DNA from: Microvirga rosea
Lineage (GTDB): Bacteria; Pseudomonadota; Alphaproteobacteria; Rhizobiales; Beijerinckiaceae
Assembly: GCF_020595095.1 (NCBI RefSeq)
Contig: NZ_JAJDOP010000008.1
Coordinates: 62,001-126,000, forward strand
Length of the DNA: 64,000 bases
Direction of reading: 5' to 3'
The position numbers and the translations under genes were made by a program. The notes beneath the pieces were generated by a model. That model made no database searches. It was given only the letters and a program-made list of their open reading frames with translations, and was not told where the DNA came from. Positions 18,003 to 26,462 of the stretch are shown here, in pieces. Within the stretch, counting starts at the first letter, position 1. The number at the start of each line of letters is the position of its first letter.

Positions 18003-18516
18003 GCGCGGCCGGCCAACGTCTGACCGTCAACGGCGCGGTACCCGTATCGACGTCTACGCCTTCCCCGGGGTTAAGGTTGACGCTACGGGCGCCCTGCACC
18101 CGTCGAACGGATACCCGCCCACTGACCACGAAGACAGCCGTCTTGTTGGCGTCTACATCAACCGCCCATTGGGTGCCACGCACGGCGGCAACTGCCTGCG
18201 GGGTCAGAATTTGAAAGCCGCGTCTGACGGACGGGGAGGGAGCATCGACTAAAACGGCACCCCGCCTGAGGACAGCTCCGTCCGGGCGACCATCCCGGTT
18301 GTCGTCGGTCACGGTGAAGTCGGCCCCTTCTTCAGTGGTGATGGAGAGGCCATCCCGGCAATGAAGCACCTGCCGCCGTGAGGAGTCCGTTTGGACGACG
18401 CATCCGACACCCTGAGCATAGGCCGATGCGGAAAGAAGAAGCCAGGGAAGGGTCATGAAGGCCGCGAGAATTCGCGTGTGATGGCCCCCTCGACGATTCG
18501 ACCAGCTCGATGTCAT
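17968..18516 (-). CDS. Secreted FecR-domain protein
   Basis: A 182-residue protein. The start at 18516 was chosen over a longer frame because GGAGGA stands seven bases before it. A signal peptide covers about residues 1-35 (hydrophobic core ending SASAYAQG). The mature part is a FecR-like domain: GAVLRRGAVLVDAP, FQILTPQAVAAVRGTQWAVDVD and TAVFVVSGRVSVRR, the last two being diagnostic of the family. No membrane helix and no iron-transport genes are nearby, so this is the stand-alone periplasmic version, not the sigma-factor-linked sensor. Its stop abuts or overlaps the CHASE2 cyclase start. Confidence 0.85.
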   Translation of the reverse strand: MTSSWSNRRGGHHTRILAAFMTLPWLLLSASAYAQGVGCVVQTDSSRRQVLHCRDGLSITTEEGADFTVTDDNRDGRPDGAVLRRGAVLVDAPSPSVRRGFQILTPQAVAAVRGTQWAVDVDANKTAVFVVSGRVSVRRVQGARSVNLNPGEGVDVDTGTAPLTVRRWPAARAAALLARLGR

Positions 18517-19004
18517 GGTCTTCCTCCGCAGCCGTCGGGCCTGCACAAGCTCGGGGCAGGCAGCGACCGGATTATGCTACGGATAAGGTCGCAGATCGAG
18601 TCATCCGCCGACCCGTTGATTTTGTAACGATAGTGCAGGCGGTTGATCTCGTTGGGTGGAAGCCGCCCTCTCGGTCCAATATGGGCCGATCTGCCATCCC
18701 CGTCGTGAGGGCCGGTGGACATTCATGCGTCCAGGCATATTTGAACCGAGAGAGGCCTTTCGCAAATGTCCGCAGGAAGCCCGCAAAGGGCGGCGCTGCG
18801 GCTTGGCGTCCCGGCTCCATGAGGAAACTTTGTCAGGGCCCGAGGGTTAAAGCGTGACCGTGCACTATTTCCAAAAATCTGAAGGGAAGCAGAACTTGAG
18901 CACCGCTGATCGCGCAGGCGGACATCGTCCGGCGGCGAAATCCTGTTGTGGAAAGGGACGTTCCCCGTTGTCGGTTTCTTTATCCAGGGGCTCCGTGCAG
19001 TTCT
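18517..19004. other. Divergent intergenic region, no gene seen
   Basis: About 490 bases between the minus-strand FecR/CHASE2 unit and the plus-strand trehalose operon. Open frames here are short and have no ribosome binding site or recognisable domain. It should contain promoters for both units, but I could not mark one with confidence. Confidence 0.5.
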
Positions 19005-19784
19005 ATGCCTGAAGTTCTTTTGAGGCAGTCTGCCGATCCGATGGCCCAGGAGGACTGGGCTCTCTTTCTCGACTTCGACGGGACGCTCGTTGATATCGTC
19101 GAACGCCCCGAGGCAGTCGCCGTCGATCCCAATCTCCCCGAGATCCTGGCAAGCCTCGAAGCCCGTCTCGGCGGCGCCCTCGCGATCATCAGCGGGCGGC
19201 CCATCGCGTTTCTCGATCAGCATCTCGGGACACGCCGTTTCGACATGGCGGGGCTTCACGGGCTCGAACATCGTATCGAAGGCGACCTGTTCCTTTGCGA
19301 TCCTGACGATCATCCGCGGCTGCGCGAGATGGTCGAGCGTCTCGAGGAGATCCTGCGGTCAAGGCCCGGGATCCTGATCGAAGACAAGGGTTGCTCCGTC
19401 GCAATCCACTGGCGTCTTGCCCCGATCGAAAGGGAATTCGTCCATTCCGTCGTACATTCGGCCCTGGAAGCTCTTGGAAGCGATTATCGGGTCCAGTTTG
19501 GAAAGGCGGTGGCGGAAATTCTTCCCTCTGCTGCGGGTAAGGGAAAAGTGATTGAGAAATTTCTGCAGTACTCTCCCTATCATGGTCGACGTCCCATCTT
19601 CGTCGGAGATGATTTGACGGACGAGAATGGGTTCAAGATGGTCAATGCTCTCGGAGGCTTCTCCGTCCGGATAGGCACGGGAGAAACCGTTGCCAGGGAA
19701 CGTCTGGGCTCACCTGCCGATCTGAGGCACGCATTGGCTCGATGGGCCGTTCAGGGTGCTTTTCCCTTCCAGGAGAACCATTGA
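19005..19784 (+). CDS. otsB: Trehalose-6-phosphate phosphatase
   Basis: A 259-residue HAD-superfamily phosphatase that converts trehalose 6-phosphate to trehalose. Motif I DFDGTLVDI (nucleophile Asp, residues about 19-27) is near the N-terminus, motif II is in IISGRPIAFLD, and motif III/IV in GKGKVIEKF and GDDLTDENGFKMVN. The start at 19005 was chosen because the protein then begins a normal distance before motif I; the frame extends further upstream without a good signal. No trehalose-6-phosphate synthase (otsA) lies next to it. It is followed after three bases by a GH15 enzyme and then a glucokinase, so the operon reads as trehalose-6-phosphate to glucose-6-phosphate. Confidence 0.92.
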   Translation: MPEVLLRQSADPMAQEDWALFLDFDGTLVDIVERPEAVAVDPNLPEILASLEARLGGALAIISGRPIAFLDQHLGTRRFDMAGLHGLEHRIEGDLFLCDPDDHPRLREMVERLEEILRSRPGILIEDKGCSVAIHWRLAPIEREFVHSVVHSALEALGSDYRVQFGKAVAEILPSAAGKGKVIEKFLQYSPYHGRRPIFVGDDLTDENGFKMVNALGGFSVRIGTGETVARERLGSPADLRHALARWAVQGAFPFQENH

Positions 19785-19787
19785 CAC

Positions 19788-21596
19788 ATGAGCTCTCTCG
19801 ACCTTGCCGTCATCGGCAACTGCATGATCGCGGCGCTCGTCGACCGTCGCGCCCAGATTGTATGGAGCTGCTTCCCGCGTTTCGATGCGGATCCGGTCTT
19901 CTCCGCTTTGCTGGATTGCCCTGAAGAACGCACCGACGCGGAGCAGCGCGGAGTCTTCGCCATCGATCAGGTCGGCCTTCAAAGCTGCGAGCAACATTAT
20001 CTGGAGAATACGGCTGTCTTGGTTTCGACCATGACTGACTCCTATGGAAACGTCGTCGAGATCACGGATTTCGCGCCGCGTTTCAAGAACTTCGACCGGA
20101 CGTTCCGGCCCCCTTTGCTGATCCGGCGCGTCAGGCCGGTCAAGGGCCGGCCACGGATACGGGTTCGGTTGCGGCCGCATTTCGAATGGGGTTCGCAAAC
20201 ACCGTCCAAGACCCGCGGCAGCAATCATCTGCGCTTCGTCGGCCCTCATCGATCTTTGCGGCTCACGACGGATGCGCCGATTTCGTACGTGGATGAGGAA
20301 CGGCCATTCGTGGTCGACCGACCGATTTCGTTCTTTTTTGGAGAGGATGAGCCGCTGCGATCGGAGGCGGACACGACGGCCAGGGAATTTCTCGAGAAAA
20401 CCGTCGATTTCTGGCGCGACTGGGTGCGGTCCCTGTCGATTCCGTTCGACTGGCAGGAAGCGGTGATCCGAGCCGCCATTACCCTCAAGCTCTGCAACTA
20501 TGAGGAAACAGGAGCGATCGTCGCTGCGCTGACCACCTCCGTCCCCGAAGCCCCCCATACGAAGCGCAATTGGGATTATCGCTATTGCTGGCTGCGGGAT
20601 GCCTATTTCGTGATCCAGGCACTAAACCGCCTGGGAACGACCAAGACGATGGAGGAATATCTTACCTATATCACCAACATCGTGGATGATGCGGAAGCCA
20701 AGCCCGAATTGCGCGACATGCCGCCGCTTTTCAGCATCACGCGTTCGCCGGACCTGGATGAGCGGGAGGCGGAGGCGCTTTCAGGCTACCGGGGCATGGG
20801 GCCGGTTCGAGTCGGAAATGCCGCCTACACGCAAATCCAAAACGACGCTTATGGCAGCATCGTCCTCGCCTCGACCCATGCCTTCCTCGACAAGCGCCTC
20901 ATCCGCACCGGCAACAAAGCACTTTTCGATCACTTGGAAAAGCTCGGGCAGCGAGCTATCGAGGTGTTCGATCAGCCCGATGCGGGGCCGTGGGAGCTGC
21001 GCACCAAGGCGGCGGTTCATACATTCCCTAGCGTCATGTGCTGGGCGGCCTGCGATCGCTTGGCGAAGATCGCTCATGCCATGGAACGCGAAGACCGTGC
21101 GGCTTTCTGGCGTGAGCACGCCAACCGGATGCATGCCATCATCGACGCCCGGGCCTATAATCCGGAAAAAGGGACTTTCGTGTCATCGTTCGATGGGAGC
21201 GATCTCGACGCGACCCTTCTGCTCCTCGCCGAGCTGAATTTCGTCAAACCGAACGATCCGCGCTTCATCGCGACGGTGGACGCCATCGGCGAGACCCTTC
21301 GCCGGGGCGACCTTCTCCTCCGGTACGATGTCGAGGACGATTTCGGCCTCATGCACACGGCCTTCATGATCTGCGGCTTCTGGTATGTCGACGCCCTCAA
21401 TGTCACGGGACGCAGGAAGGAAGCCTGTGAATTGTTCGAGCGGATTTTGGCGCTTCGTAACTCCTTTGGGCTGTTTTCGGAGGATGCGGACTTCACGACC
21501 GGCGAATTATGGGGCAATTTCCCGCAAACCTACTCCATGGTGGGCCTCATTAATTCTGCCGTGCGCCTCAGCCGGAGCTGGGAGGAAGCATTTTGA
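19788..21596 (+). CDS. Glycoside hydrolase family 15 (trehalase/glucoamylase-like)
   Basis: A 602-residue cytoplasmic protein without signal peptide. The N-terminal beta-sandwich (about 1-220) starts with the family's typical LAVIGNCMIAALVDRRAQIVW. The C-terminal alpha/alpha toroid (about 235-600) carries the substrate-site motif NWDYRYCWLRDAYF near 263. A probable acidic catalytic residue lies in VEDDFGLMHTAFMICGFWYVDAL near 520. Family members hydrolyse alpha-glucosidic bonds; some bacterial ones are trehalases. Sitting between otsB and a glucokinase, trehalose is the best guess for the substrate. It overlaps the longest possible frame of the next gene by four bases. Confidence 0.88.
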   Translation: MSSLDLAVIGNCMIAALVDRRAQIVWSCFPRFDADPVFSALLDCPEERTDAEQRGVFAIDQVGLQSCEQHYLENTAVLVSTMTDSYGNVVEITDFAPRFKNFDRTFRPPLLIRRVRPVKGRPRIRVRLRPHFEWGSQTPSKTRGSNHLRFVGPHRSLRLTTDAPISYVDEERPFVVDRPISFFFGEDEPLRSEADTTAREFLEKTVDFWRDWVRSLSIPFDWQEAVIRAAITLKLCNYEETGAIVAALTTSVPEAPHTKRNWDYRYCWLRDAYFVIQALNRLGTTKTMEEYLTYITNIVDDAEAKPELRDMPPLFSITRSPDLDEREAEALSGYRGMGPVRVGNAAYTQIQNDAYGSIVLASTHAFLDKRLIRTGNKALFDHLEKLGQRAIEVFDQPDAGPWELRTKAAVHTFPSVMCWAACDRLAKIAHAMEREDRAAFWREHANRMHAIIDARAYNPEKGTFVSSFDGSDLDATLLLLAELNFVKPNDPRFIATVDAIGETLRRGDLLLRYDVEDDFGLMHTAFMICGFWYVDALNVTGRRKEACELFERILALRNSFGLFSEDADFTTGELWGNFPQTYSMVGLINSAVRLSRSWEEAF

Positions 21597-21640
21597 TCCT
21601 CCCGGACGGCTCACAAGAGCAGAAAGGTCGACAACGTTTG

Positions 21641-22639
21641 ATGTTTGCGTTTCCTGTTCTGCTCGGCGACATCGGCGGTACGAACGCCCGTTTCGCCATT
21701 CTTCCGGCTCCGGGCGAAGCCGTTCATCTTCTGCCGCGTGCCCTGACGGCGGAGGCATCCGGACCGGTCGAAGCCATCAAGGCGGCTTTGAAGGGATATG
21801 ACGGGCCTGCGCCGCGATCCGCCATGATTGCCGTTGCGACCCGCGTGGACCGGCCTGCCATCCGCCTCACCAACGCCCATTGGACGGTGGACTCAGAGGA
21901 AATCGGGACAGCCCTCGGGCTCGATCGGGTTGTTCTTGTCAACGATTACACGCCGGTCGCCGCCTCGGTCACGGTTCTGGAGGCCGCCTCGGGTGACTTG
22001 GCACCCTTGGGCGAGCCCATTGCCGCAGGATCAGGTTCTCGCCTCGTTCTTGGGCCCGGAACAGGCTTCGGGGCTGCCGCGCTCGTTCCCGTCGAGGATC
22101 GCTTTGCAATCCTCGCAACGGAGGCCGGGCATGCGGAGTTCGGACCTGTCGAAGAAGAGGAAATGGGCTTCTGGCGTCACATCGAGCGGGTAGGGGGGCG
22201 CGTCACGGCCGAGGTTGTACTCTCCGGCCCTGGTCTCTTTCGTCTCGCTCGCGCCCTCGCCGCTCATGCGGGCACCCCTTGCCCCTTCTCGGCTCCAAAC
22301 GACATTTTGACGGCGGCCCAGGCGGGCGACACGCTGGCTGCGAAGACATTGGATCGCTTCGCCCGCTACCTCGGGCGCTTCGCGGGAGACTTGGCCCTGA
22401 CCTTCGAGGCGACGGGTGGGGTCTTCATTGCTGGGGGGATCGCCCCAAGGATGGTGGATATTCTCCAGCAGGGGAGCTTCCGGGAGGCATTCGACCAAAA
22501 GGCGCCCCATGACGCCTGGGCCCGGAATGTTCCGGCATTCGTCATTACCCACAGGGAGCCGGCCCTGCAGGGATTGGCGGTTCTGGTGACCCATACCGGC
22601 CGATTCGTCTACCAATCACAGGGGTGGATGCGGAGCTAG
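21641..22639 (+). CDS. glk: Glucokinase (Glk family)
   Basis: A 332-residue kinase that phosphorylates glucose with ATP. Phosphate motif 1 GDIGGTNARFAIL is at about 9-21, the glucose/catalytic region is VLVNDYTP near 98, and LGPGTGFGAAALVP follows near 133. The sugar-binding ATEAGHAEFGP is near 158, and the adenosine motif GGVFIAGGIAPRM is near 262. The ATG at 21641 gives the family's normal N-terminus; a TTG at 21593 overlapping the previous stop would add 16 residues. It closes the trehalose operon by trapping released glucose as glucose-6-phosphate. Confidence 0.93.
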   Translation: MFAFPVLLGDIGGTNARFAILPAPGEAVHLLPRALTAEASGPVEAIKAALKGYDGPAPRSAMIAVATRVDRPAIRLTNAHWTVDSEEIGTALGLDRVVLVNDYTPVAASVTVLEAASGDLAPLGEPIAAGSGSRLVLGPGTGFGAAALVPVEDRFAILATEAGHAEFGPVEEEEMGFWRHIERVGGRVTAEVVLSGPGLFRLARALAAHAGTPCPFSAPNDILTAAQAGDTLAAKTLDRFARYLGRFAGDLALTFEATGGVFIAGGIAPRMVDILQQGSFREAFDQKAPHDAWARNVPAFVITHREPALQGLAVLVTHTGRFVYQSQGWMRS

Positions 22640-22658
22640 GCCGAAAAAGCCCAAAAAG

Positions 22659-22683
22659 AAAGGCCGCCCTGAGGGCGGCCTTT
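22659..22683 (-). terminator. Strong intrinsic terminator, minus strand (partly bidirectional)
   Basis: An 11-bp perfect stem (AAAGGCCGCCC with its complement) and a 3-base loop. Read on the minus strand it is followed by TTTCTTTTT and, a few bases on, TTTTT: a textbook rho-independent terminator for a transcript coming from the right. On the plus strand, where it follows glk by 20 bases, only CTTTCC follows. The orientation implies a minus-strand transcription unit between 22660 and about 22900. Confidence 0.85.
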
Positions 22684-22726
22684 CCATTGTCGGTCCGCGA
22701 TCCTAGAAGACCGCGCCATGAGTGCG

Positions 22727-22801
22727 TTACGCACGAACCTCAGCAGAGGCCAAGATCCAGGCTGCGGCAATCTGGGACCGCTTCGTATGACAATCAGACA
22801 C
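22727..22801 (-). CDS. Candidate 24-codon peptide gene with near-complete Shine-Dalgarno
   Basis: On the minus strand a GTG at 22801 is preceded at ideal spacing by AAAGGAGGTGATCC, complementary to the entire 3' tail of 16S rRNA. The frame encodes 24 residues, starting VSDCHTKRSQ and continuing IAAAWILASAEV, basic at the front and hydrophobic behind, then stops with TAA. An imperfect palindrome (GTGCGTTACGCAC, 22722-22734) spans the stop, and the strong minus-strand terminator at 22659-22683 ends the unit. No longer protein is possible. It could be a leader peptide, a small membrane-associated peptide, or part of a regulatory RNA. I do not recognise a named family. Confidence 0.6.
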   Translation of the reverse strand: MSDCHTKRSQIAAAWILASAEVRA

Positions 22802-22914
22802 TGGATCACCTCCTTTCGTTGTTGACGGGAAACACCAATATGGGTTGAAACCCCTCATGACGTAAGGGGGCGCCGCTGCGGCGTCTTGCCTCCAATCCAG
22901 AGTATTCAAAAGCC

Positions 22915-24495
22915 ATGACCGATCTTCCGGCCCCTGTGGGCCGCCGCCGTACATTTGCCATCATTTCCCACCCGGACGCCGGCAAGACGACGCTTACCGA
23001 AAAGTTGCTGCTGTTCGGAGGCGCGATCCAGCTTGCCGGAGAGGTGAAGGCGAAGAAGAACCGCGTTTCCACCCGGTCCGACTGGATGGGAATCGAAAAG
23101 GAGCGCGGTATCTCCGTCGTCACGTCCGTCATGACCTTCGAGTATGGCGACTGCGTCTTCAACCTGCTTGATACCCCCGGCCACGAGGACTTCTCGGAGG
23201 ATACGTACCGCACTCTCACGGCCGTCGACTCCGCCATCATGGTGATCGACGCGGCAAAGGGTATCGAGGCGCGTACTCGCAAGCTCTTCGAAGTCTGCCG
23301 GATGCGCGACATCCCGATCGTCACCTTCGTCAACAAAATGGACCGGGAGGCTCGCAGTCCCTTCGATCTGCTGGACGAGATCGAGAAAACCCTTGCGCTC
23401 GATACGGCGCCCGTCACGTGGCCGATCAGCCAGGGTCGCGGATTTGCCGGAACATTCGACCTACGGCGCAACCTTGTGCGGCGGATCGATACGGACGAGG
23501 AACCCATCTCCGTTTCCGGACCGGACGACAAGGCTCTCCTCAATCTGCTTCCGCCTGAAGAGGTCGATGCATGGCAGGAAGAGGTGATGCTGGCGCAGGA
23601 AGCCTGCAAGCCCTTCGAGCTCGCAGCCTTCCGGGAAGGACACCTGACGCCCGTATTCTTCGGCAGCGCCCTGCGCAATTTCGGTGTTCGCGACCTCATC
23701 GACGCCATGGCCGAATACGCTCCGCCTCCGCGGGGCCAGGAAGCCGACAAACGACTGGTGGAGGCAGGCGAGCCGAAGATGACGGGGTTCGTCTTCAAGA
23801 TCCAGGCCAACATGGATCCGAATCACCGCGACCGTATCGCATTCATGCGCATCTGCTCGGGGAAGCTGTCCCGAGGCATGAAGGCCAAGCTCGTGCGGAC
23901 CGGAAAGCCCATGAGCCTGAACACGCCCCAATTCTTCTTCGCGCAGGATCGCGCCATCGCAGATGAAGCCTGGGCCGGCGATGTCGTCGGCCTGCCGAAT
24001 CACGGCACCTTACGCATCGGCGATACCCTGACCGAAGGTGAAGACATCGTTTTTCGCGGCGTGCCGAGTTTTGCGCCGGAAATCCTGCGCCGGATCAAGC
24101 TTCAAGATGCCATGAAGGCGAAGAAGCTGCGCGAGGCCCTGCAGCAGATGGCGGAGGAGGGCGTCGTGCAGCTCTTTGTCCCGCAAGACGGTTCAGGAGC
24201 TATCGTCGGGGTTGTGGGCGCTCTCCAGCTCGACGTGTTGAAGGAGCGTCTCCAGGCGGAATACGGGCTGCCCATCGACTATGAACCGACGCGATTTTCC
24301 ATTTGCCGCTGGATCACGGCGGATGATCGGGCCGAACTCGATAAATTCGTCGACAGCCATCTTTCGGCAATGGCGCGCGATCTCGATGACGCGCCGGTTT
24401 TCATGGCCGCCAATACCTTCAACCTGCAGTACGAGCAGGATCGTTACAAGGCGATCCGCTTTTCAGACGTGAAGGACTATCAAAAGAAGGTCTGA
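22915..24495 (+). CDS. prfC: Peptide chain release factor 3
   Basis: A 526-residue translational GTPase that recycles RF1/RF2 after termination. The P-loop is HPDAGKTTLTEK (about 20-31). G2/G3 are seen in the switch region and DTPGHEDF near 86-93, and G4 is NKMD near 140. The RF3-typical RSDWMGIEKERGISV follows the P-loop. Domains II and III cover about 280-510, with the late motif RFSICRWI. The length is normal. It is a single gene with no operon partner; a GTGGC-type inverted repeat just after the stop may end transcription. Confidence 0.95.
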   Translation: MTDLPAPVGRRRTFAIISHPDAGKTTLTEKLLLFGGAIQLAGEVKAKKNRVSTRSDWMGIEKERGISVVTSVMTFEYGDCVFNLLDTPGHEDFSEDTYRTLTAVDSAIMVIDAAKGIEARTRKLFEVCRMRDIPIVTFVNKMDREARSPFDLLDEIEKTLALDTAPVTWPISQGRGFAGTFDLRRNLVRRIDTDEEPISVSGPDDKALLNLLPPEEVDAWQEEVMLAQEACKPFELAAFREGHLTPVFFGSALRNFGVRDLIDAMAEYAPPPRGQEADKRLVEAGEPKMTGFVFKIQANMDPNHRDRIAFMRICSGKLSRGMKAKLVRTGKPMSLNTPQFFFAQDRAIADEAWAGDVVGLPNHGTLRIGDTLTEGEDIVFRGVPSFAPEILRRIKLQDAMKAKKLREALQQMAEEGVVQLFVPQDGSGAIVGVVGALQLDVLKERLQAEYGLPIDYEPTRFSICRWITADDRAELDKFVDSHLSAMARDLDDAPVFMAANTFNLQYEQDRYKAIRFSDVKDYQKKV

Positions 24496-24548
24496 CGTGG
24501 CCATGTGTCGCCACGATGCCTGCGTTGGCGGGAGGGTTCGCCCGTCCG

Positions 24549-25499
24549 TCAACGCGCGCTCTTGAGACTCAACTTCTGGGGTTCTGGCTGGATAAGGAAA
24601 GCACCAGCCTGATTTTCCGGGAAGGCGGCCTGGGTGCGGACGATGTCGGAGAGGGACGGAAGACTTGCTTCGTTTCCGAGATGCTGGATCGCGTATGCGG
24701 AGGCGGCGCGGGCGAGGATGAAATGCTCACGCCAAGCCAATTCCGGACGCGCAATGGCAGAATAGACATAGGCCCCATGGAAGATGTCGCCGGCGCCGTT
24801 GGTGTCGATCACCGCATCCGGCGGGACCGCAAGCGCCGGAAGAACGCCTTCCGCGCCGGTTTCATCATACCAGAGCAGGCCACGTTCACCCATCGTCACC
24901 CCTCCGATCTTGCAGCCGCGGCTCTTGAGATAGCCGAGCATCTCTCCCGGGGTCAGGTTCATCTGTTCACAGAGGCGCTCTGCCACGATGGCGACATCGA
25001 TGAACTCGAGCAGTTCATGGGTATTCGACCGAAGGCCGCCCCCGTCGAGGGATGTCAGGATGCCGGCCTCCCGGCATGTGCGGGCGTAATGCATGGCCGC
25101 ATCGGCCTGATGCCCGTCGAGGTGCAAAGCCTTGCATCCTGTCAGGTTAAGGGGCGGCACCGGGTGGAGATAATGGTCGTCGCGGCAACGGACGATGGCG
25201 CGCTTGCCGCCGCGCGGCATGATGAAGGAAAGAGACGATTCCTTGACCTTCCGATGGTGTACCGGAATGGTGAACTTCGCCGCCATGTCGATGAACATGC
25301 GGCCAAGATAGTCATCGGCAATCGAGGTCAGGAGATCCGGCGCGACGCCGAGCTTGGCACAGGCGAAAGCTGCCGTGACCGCATTTCCGCCGAAGGAAAT
25401 GGCATAATCCCGTGCGACAGTCTTGTCGTCGCCGGTCGGAATTTCATCCGCCAGAAAGGTCACGTCGATATAGGTCTGGCCAACAAAAAGAGCGTCCAT
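24549..25499 (-). CDS. PfkB-family carbohydrate kinase
   Basis: A 316-residue ribokinase-like sugar kinase. The N-terminal signature SFGGNAVTAAFACAKLG lies at about 35-51, and the C-terminal catalytic motif with the general-base Asp, DTNGAGDIFHGAYVY, near 235-249. The substrate cannot be read from sequence; fructose, ribose, tagatose or nucleoside kinases share this fold. It converges on prfC and lies downstream of the DUF4239-like gene, separated from it by a terminator hairpin, so it probably has its own promoter. Confidence 0.9.
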   Translation of the reverse strand: MDALFVGQTYIDVTFLADEIPTGDDKTVARDYAISFGGNAVTAAFACAKLGVAPDLLTSIADDYLGRMFIDMAAKFTIPVHHRKVKESSLSFIMPRGGKRAIVRCRDDHYLHPVPPLNLTGCKALHLDGHQADAAMHYARTCREAGILTSLDGGGLRSNTHELLEFIDVAIVAERLCEQMNLTPGEMLGYLKSRGCKIGGVTMGERGLLWYDETGAEGVLPALAVPPDAVIDTNGAGDIFHGAYVYSAIARPELAWREHFILARAASAYAIQHLGNEASLPSLSDIVRTQAAFPENQAGAFLIQPEPQKLSLKSAR

Positions 25500-25517
25500 C
25501 GCGAGAAAATCATCCTT

Positions 25518-25545
25518 AAAAGCGCCTCGGGTCTGCCCGAGGCGC
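25518..25545 (-). terminator. Intrinsic terminator after the DUF4239-like gene
   Basis: A 10-bp perfect stem GCGCCTCGGG with complement and a four-base loop, followed on the minus strand by TTTTAA. It lies 30 bases beyond the stop of the membrane-protein gene and just before the start of the PfkB kinase gene. Confidence 0.8.
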
Positions 25546-25574
25546 GCCGATTGTGCAACCTTCCTGCATCAAGC

Positions 25575-26366
25575 TCAAGGCGTGGCAGCCTTGGTCATCG
25601 TCCGCAAGGCTTCCACGATAGGCTGCGGAGAAACCTGGGCGATACCGTCGAAAGGCCTCTCCCGGATAGCAATGAGCCCAAGGGTGATCACGGCGGCTGT
25701 GGAGAAGATCGTCAGTGCCGCGAGTTGCGCCCGTGGCCGCTCCAGATGAACCACGCCGATCGCCACCTGCGTGATGAACGCCAGGATCAGGACGGCTGTC
25801 CATTTCGTCCGGTCAGTCTGGTCTCCGCTGAGGGCGAGCCTGTCGTCCCGGGCCGAACGAAGCTTCAGAACCGTATCCAGAAGGGCGGTTTGCGCGGCGG
25901 CTCCCGCTCCTGCCGCAACCTGCGGGTTGGAAATCTGCGTGAGCAGGGTCAGGAGCGCCTGGCCTGCCTTTGCGGAACTTTCCTGGTCACGCATGCGCGG
26001 CCATTCGTCCTGGATCAGAGCTTCCGCGTAGCTTCGGGCCGTTTCCCGGATCCCCTCCATGTCGGTCACCGTCGCCGTGCTGAGGGCCTGAAGCGCCACC
26101 AGGCCTCCGCGCTCGCCTAAAACGGTGCGCATCGCTTGACGGTCCCGTTCCCAAACCTCGTTCGCCAGGAAGCCCGTCAGAAGGGCAAACAGGACAGCGA
26201 CGGCTCCGAAGAACGGCGCCACAACGCCCACGAAAGTGGAAGTGTAAGGCCGGATCGCAGCGCCGAAGCTCAATCGATAGATGAGCAGGGCGGAAAGCGC
26301 AAAGGTCACGGCTAGGGAAGCAAAAATTCCCCAAACGGGCATGTCGAGCCACGTGTCGAAAATCAC
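25575..26366 (-). CDS. DUF4239-like inner-membrane protein
   Basis: A 263-residue protein with two predicted membrane helices at the N-terminus (about 10-32 and 46-68), a soluble central region of about 110 residues (VWERDRQAMRTVLGERGGLVALQAL and onward, rich in Ala and Glu), and two helices near the C-terminus (about 190-212 and 217-238). This 2+soluble+2 layout is that of DUF4239/bestrophin-like bacterial proteins. Its function is unknown. It is a single-gene unit closed by a strong terminator, with no functional tie to its neighbours visible. Confidence 0.75.
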   Translation of the reverse strand: MIFDTWLDMPVWGIFASLAVTFALSALLIYRLSFGAAIRPYTSTFVGVVAPFFGAVAVLFALLTGFLANEVWERDRQAMRTVLGERGGLVALQALSTATVTDMEGIRETARSYAEALIQDEWPRMRDQESSAKAGQALLTLLTQISNPQVAAGAGAAAQTALLDTVLKLRSARDDRLALSGDQTDRTKWTAVLILAFITQVAIGVVHLERPRAQLAALTIFSTAAVITLGLIAIRERPFDGIAQVSPQPIVEALRTMTKAATP

Positions 26367-26462
26367 GTATATCTCCAGAACAGGCGGGATCCGCGCGACA
26401 CTATGCGATTTTGGGAGCTTGTGAACAGAGGCTTTCCAAAAGCTCCCGCAAGCACCCCGAGC

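Noticed and set aside
22802..22817. A match to the 3' end of 16S rRNA (TGGATCACCTCCTTTC) on the plus strand
   Set aside because: No other 16S similarity flanks it; on the minus strand the same bases act as a strong Shine-Dalgarno in front of a small frame, which explains the match.
24497..24556. Inverted repeats between prfC and the PfkB gene as a terminator
   Set aside because: Stems are short or interrupted, lack T-runs and partly overlap the kinase gene end; too weak to call.
24516..26120. 534-codon plus-strand frame across the PfkB kinase and the DUF4239-like gene
   Set aside because: Antisense to two genes with clear family motifs, crosses their terminator, and has no domain of its own.
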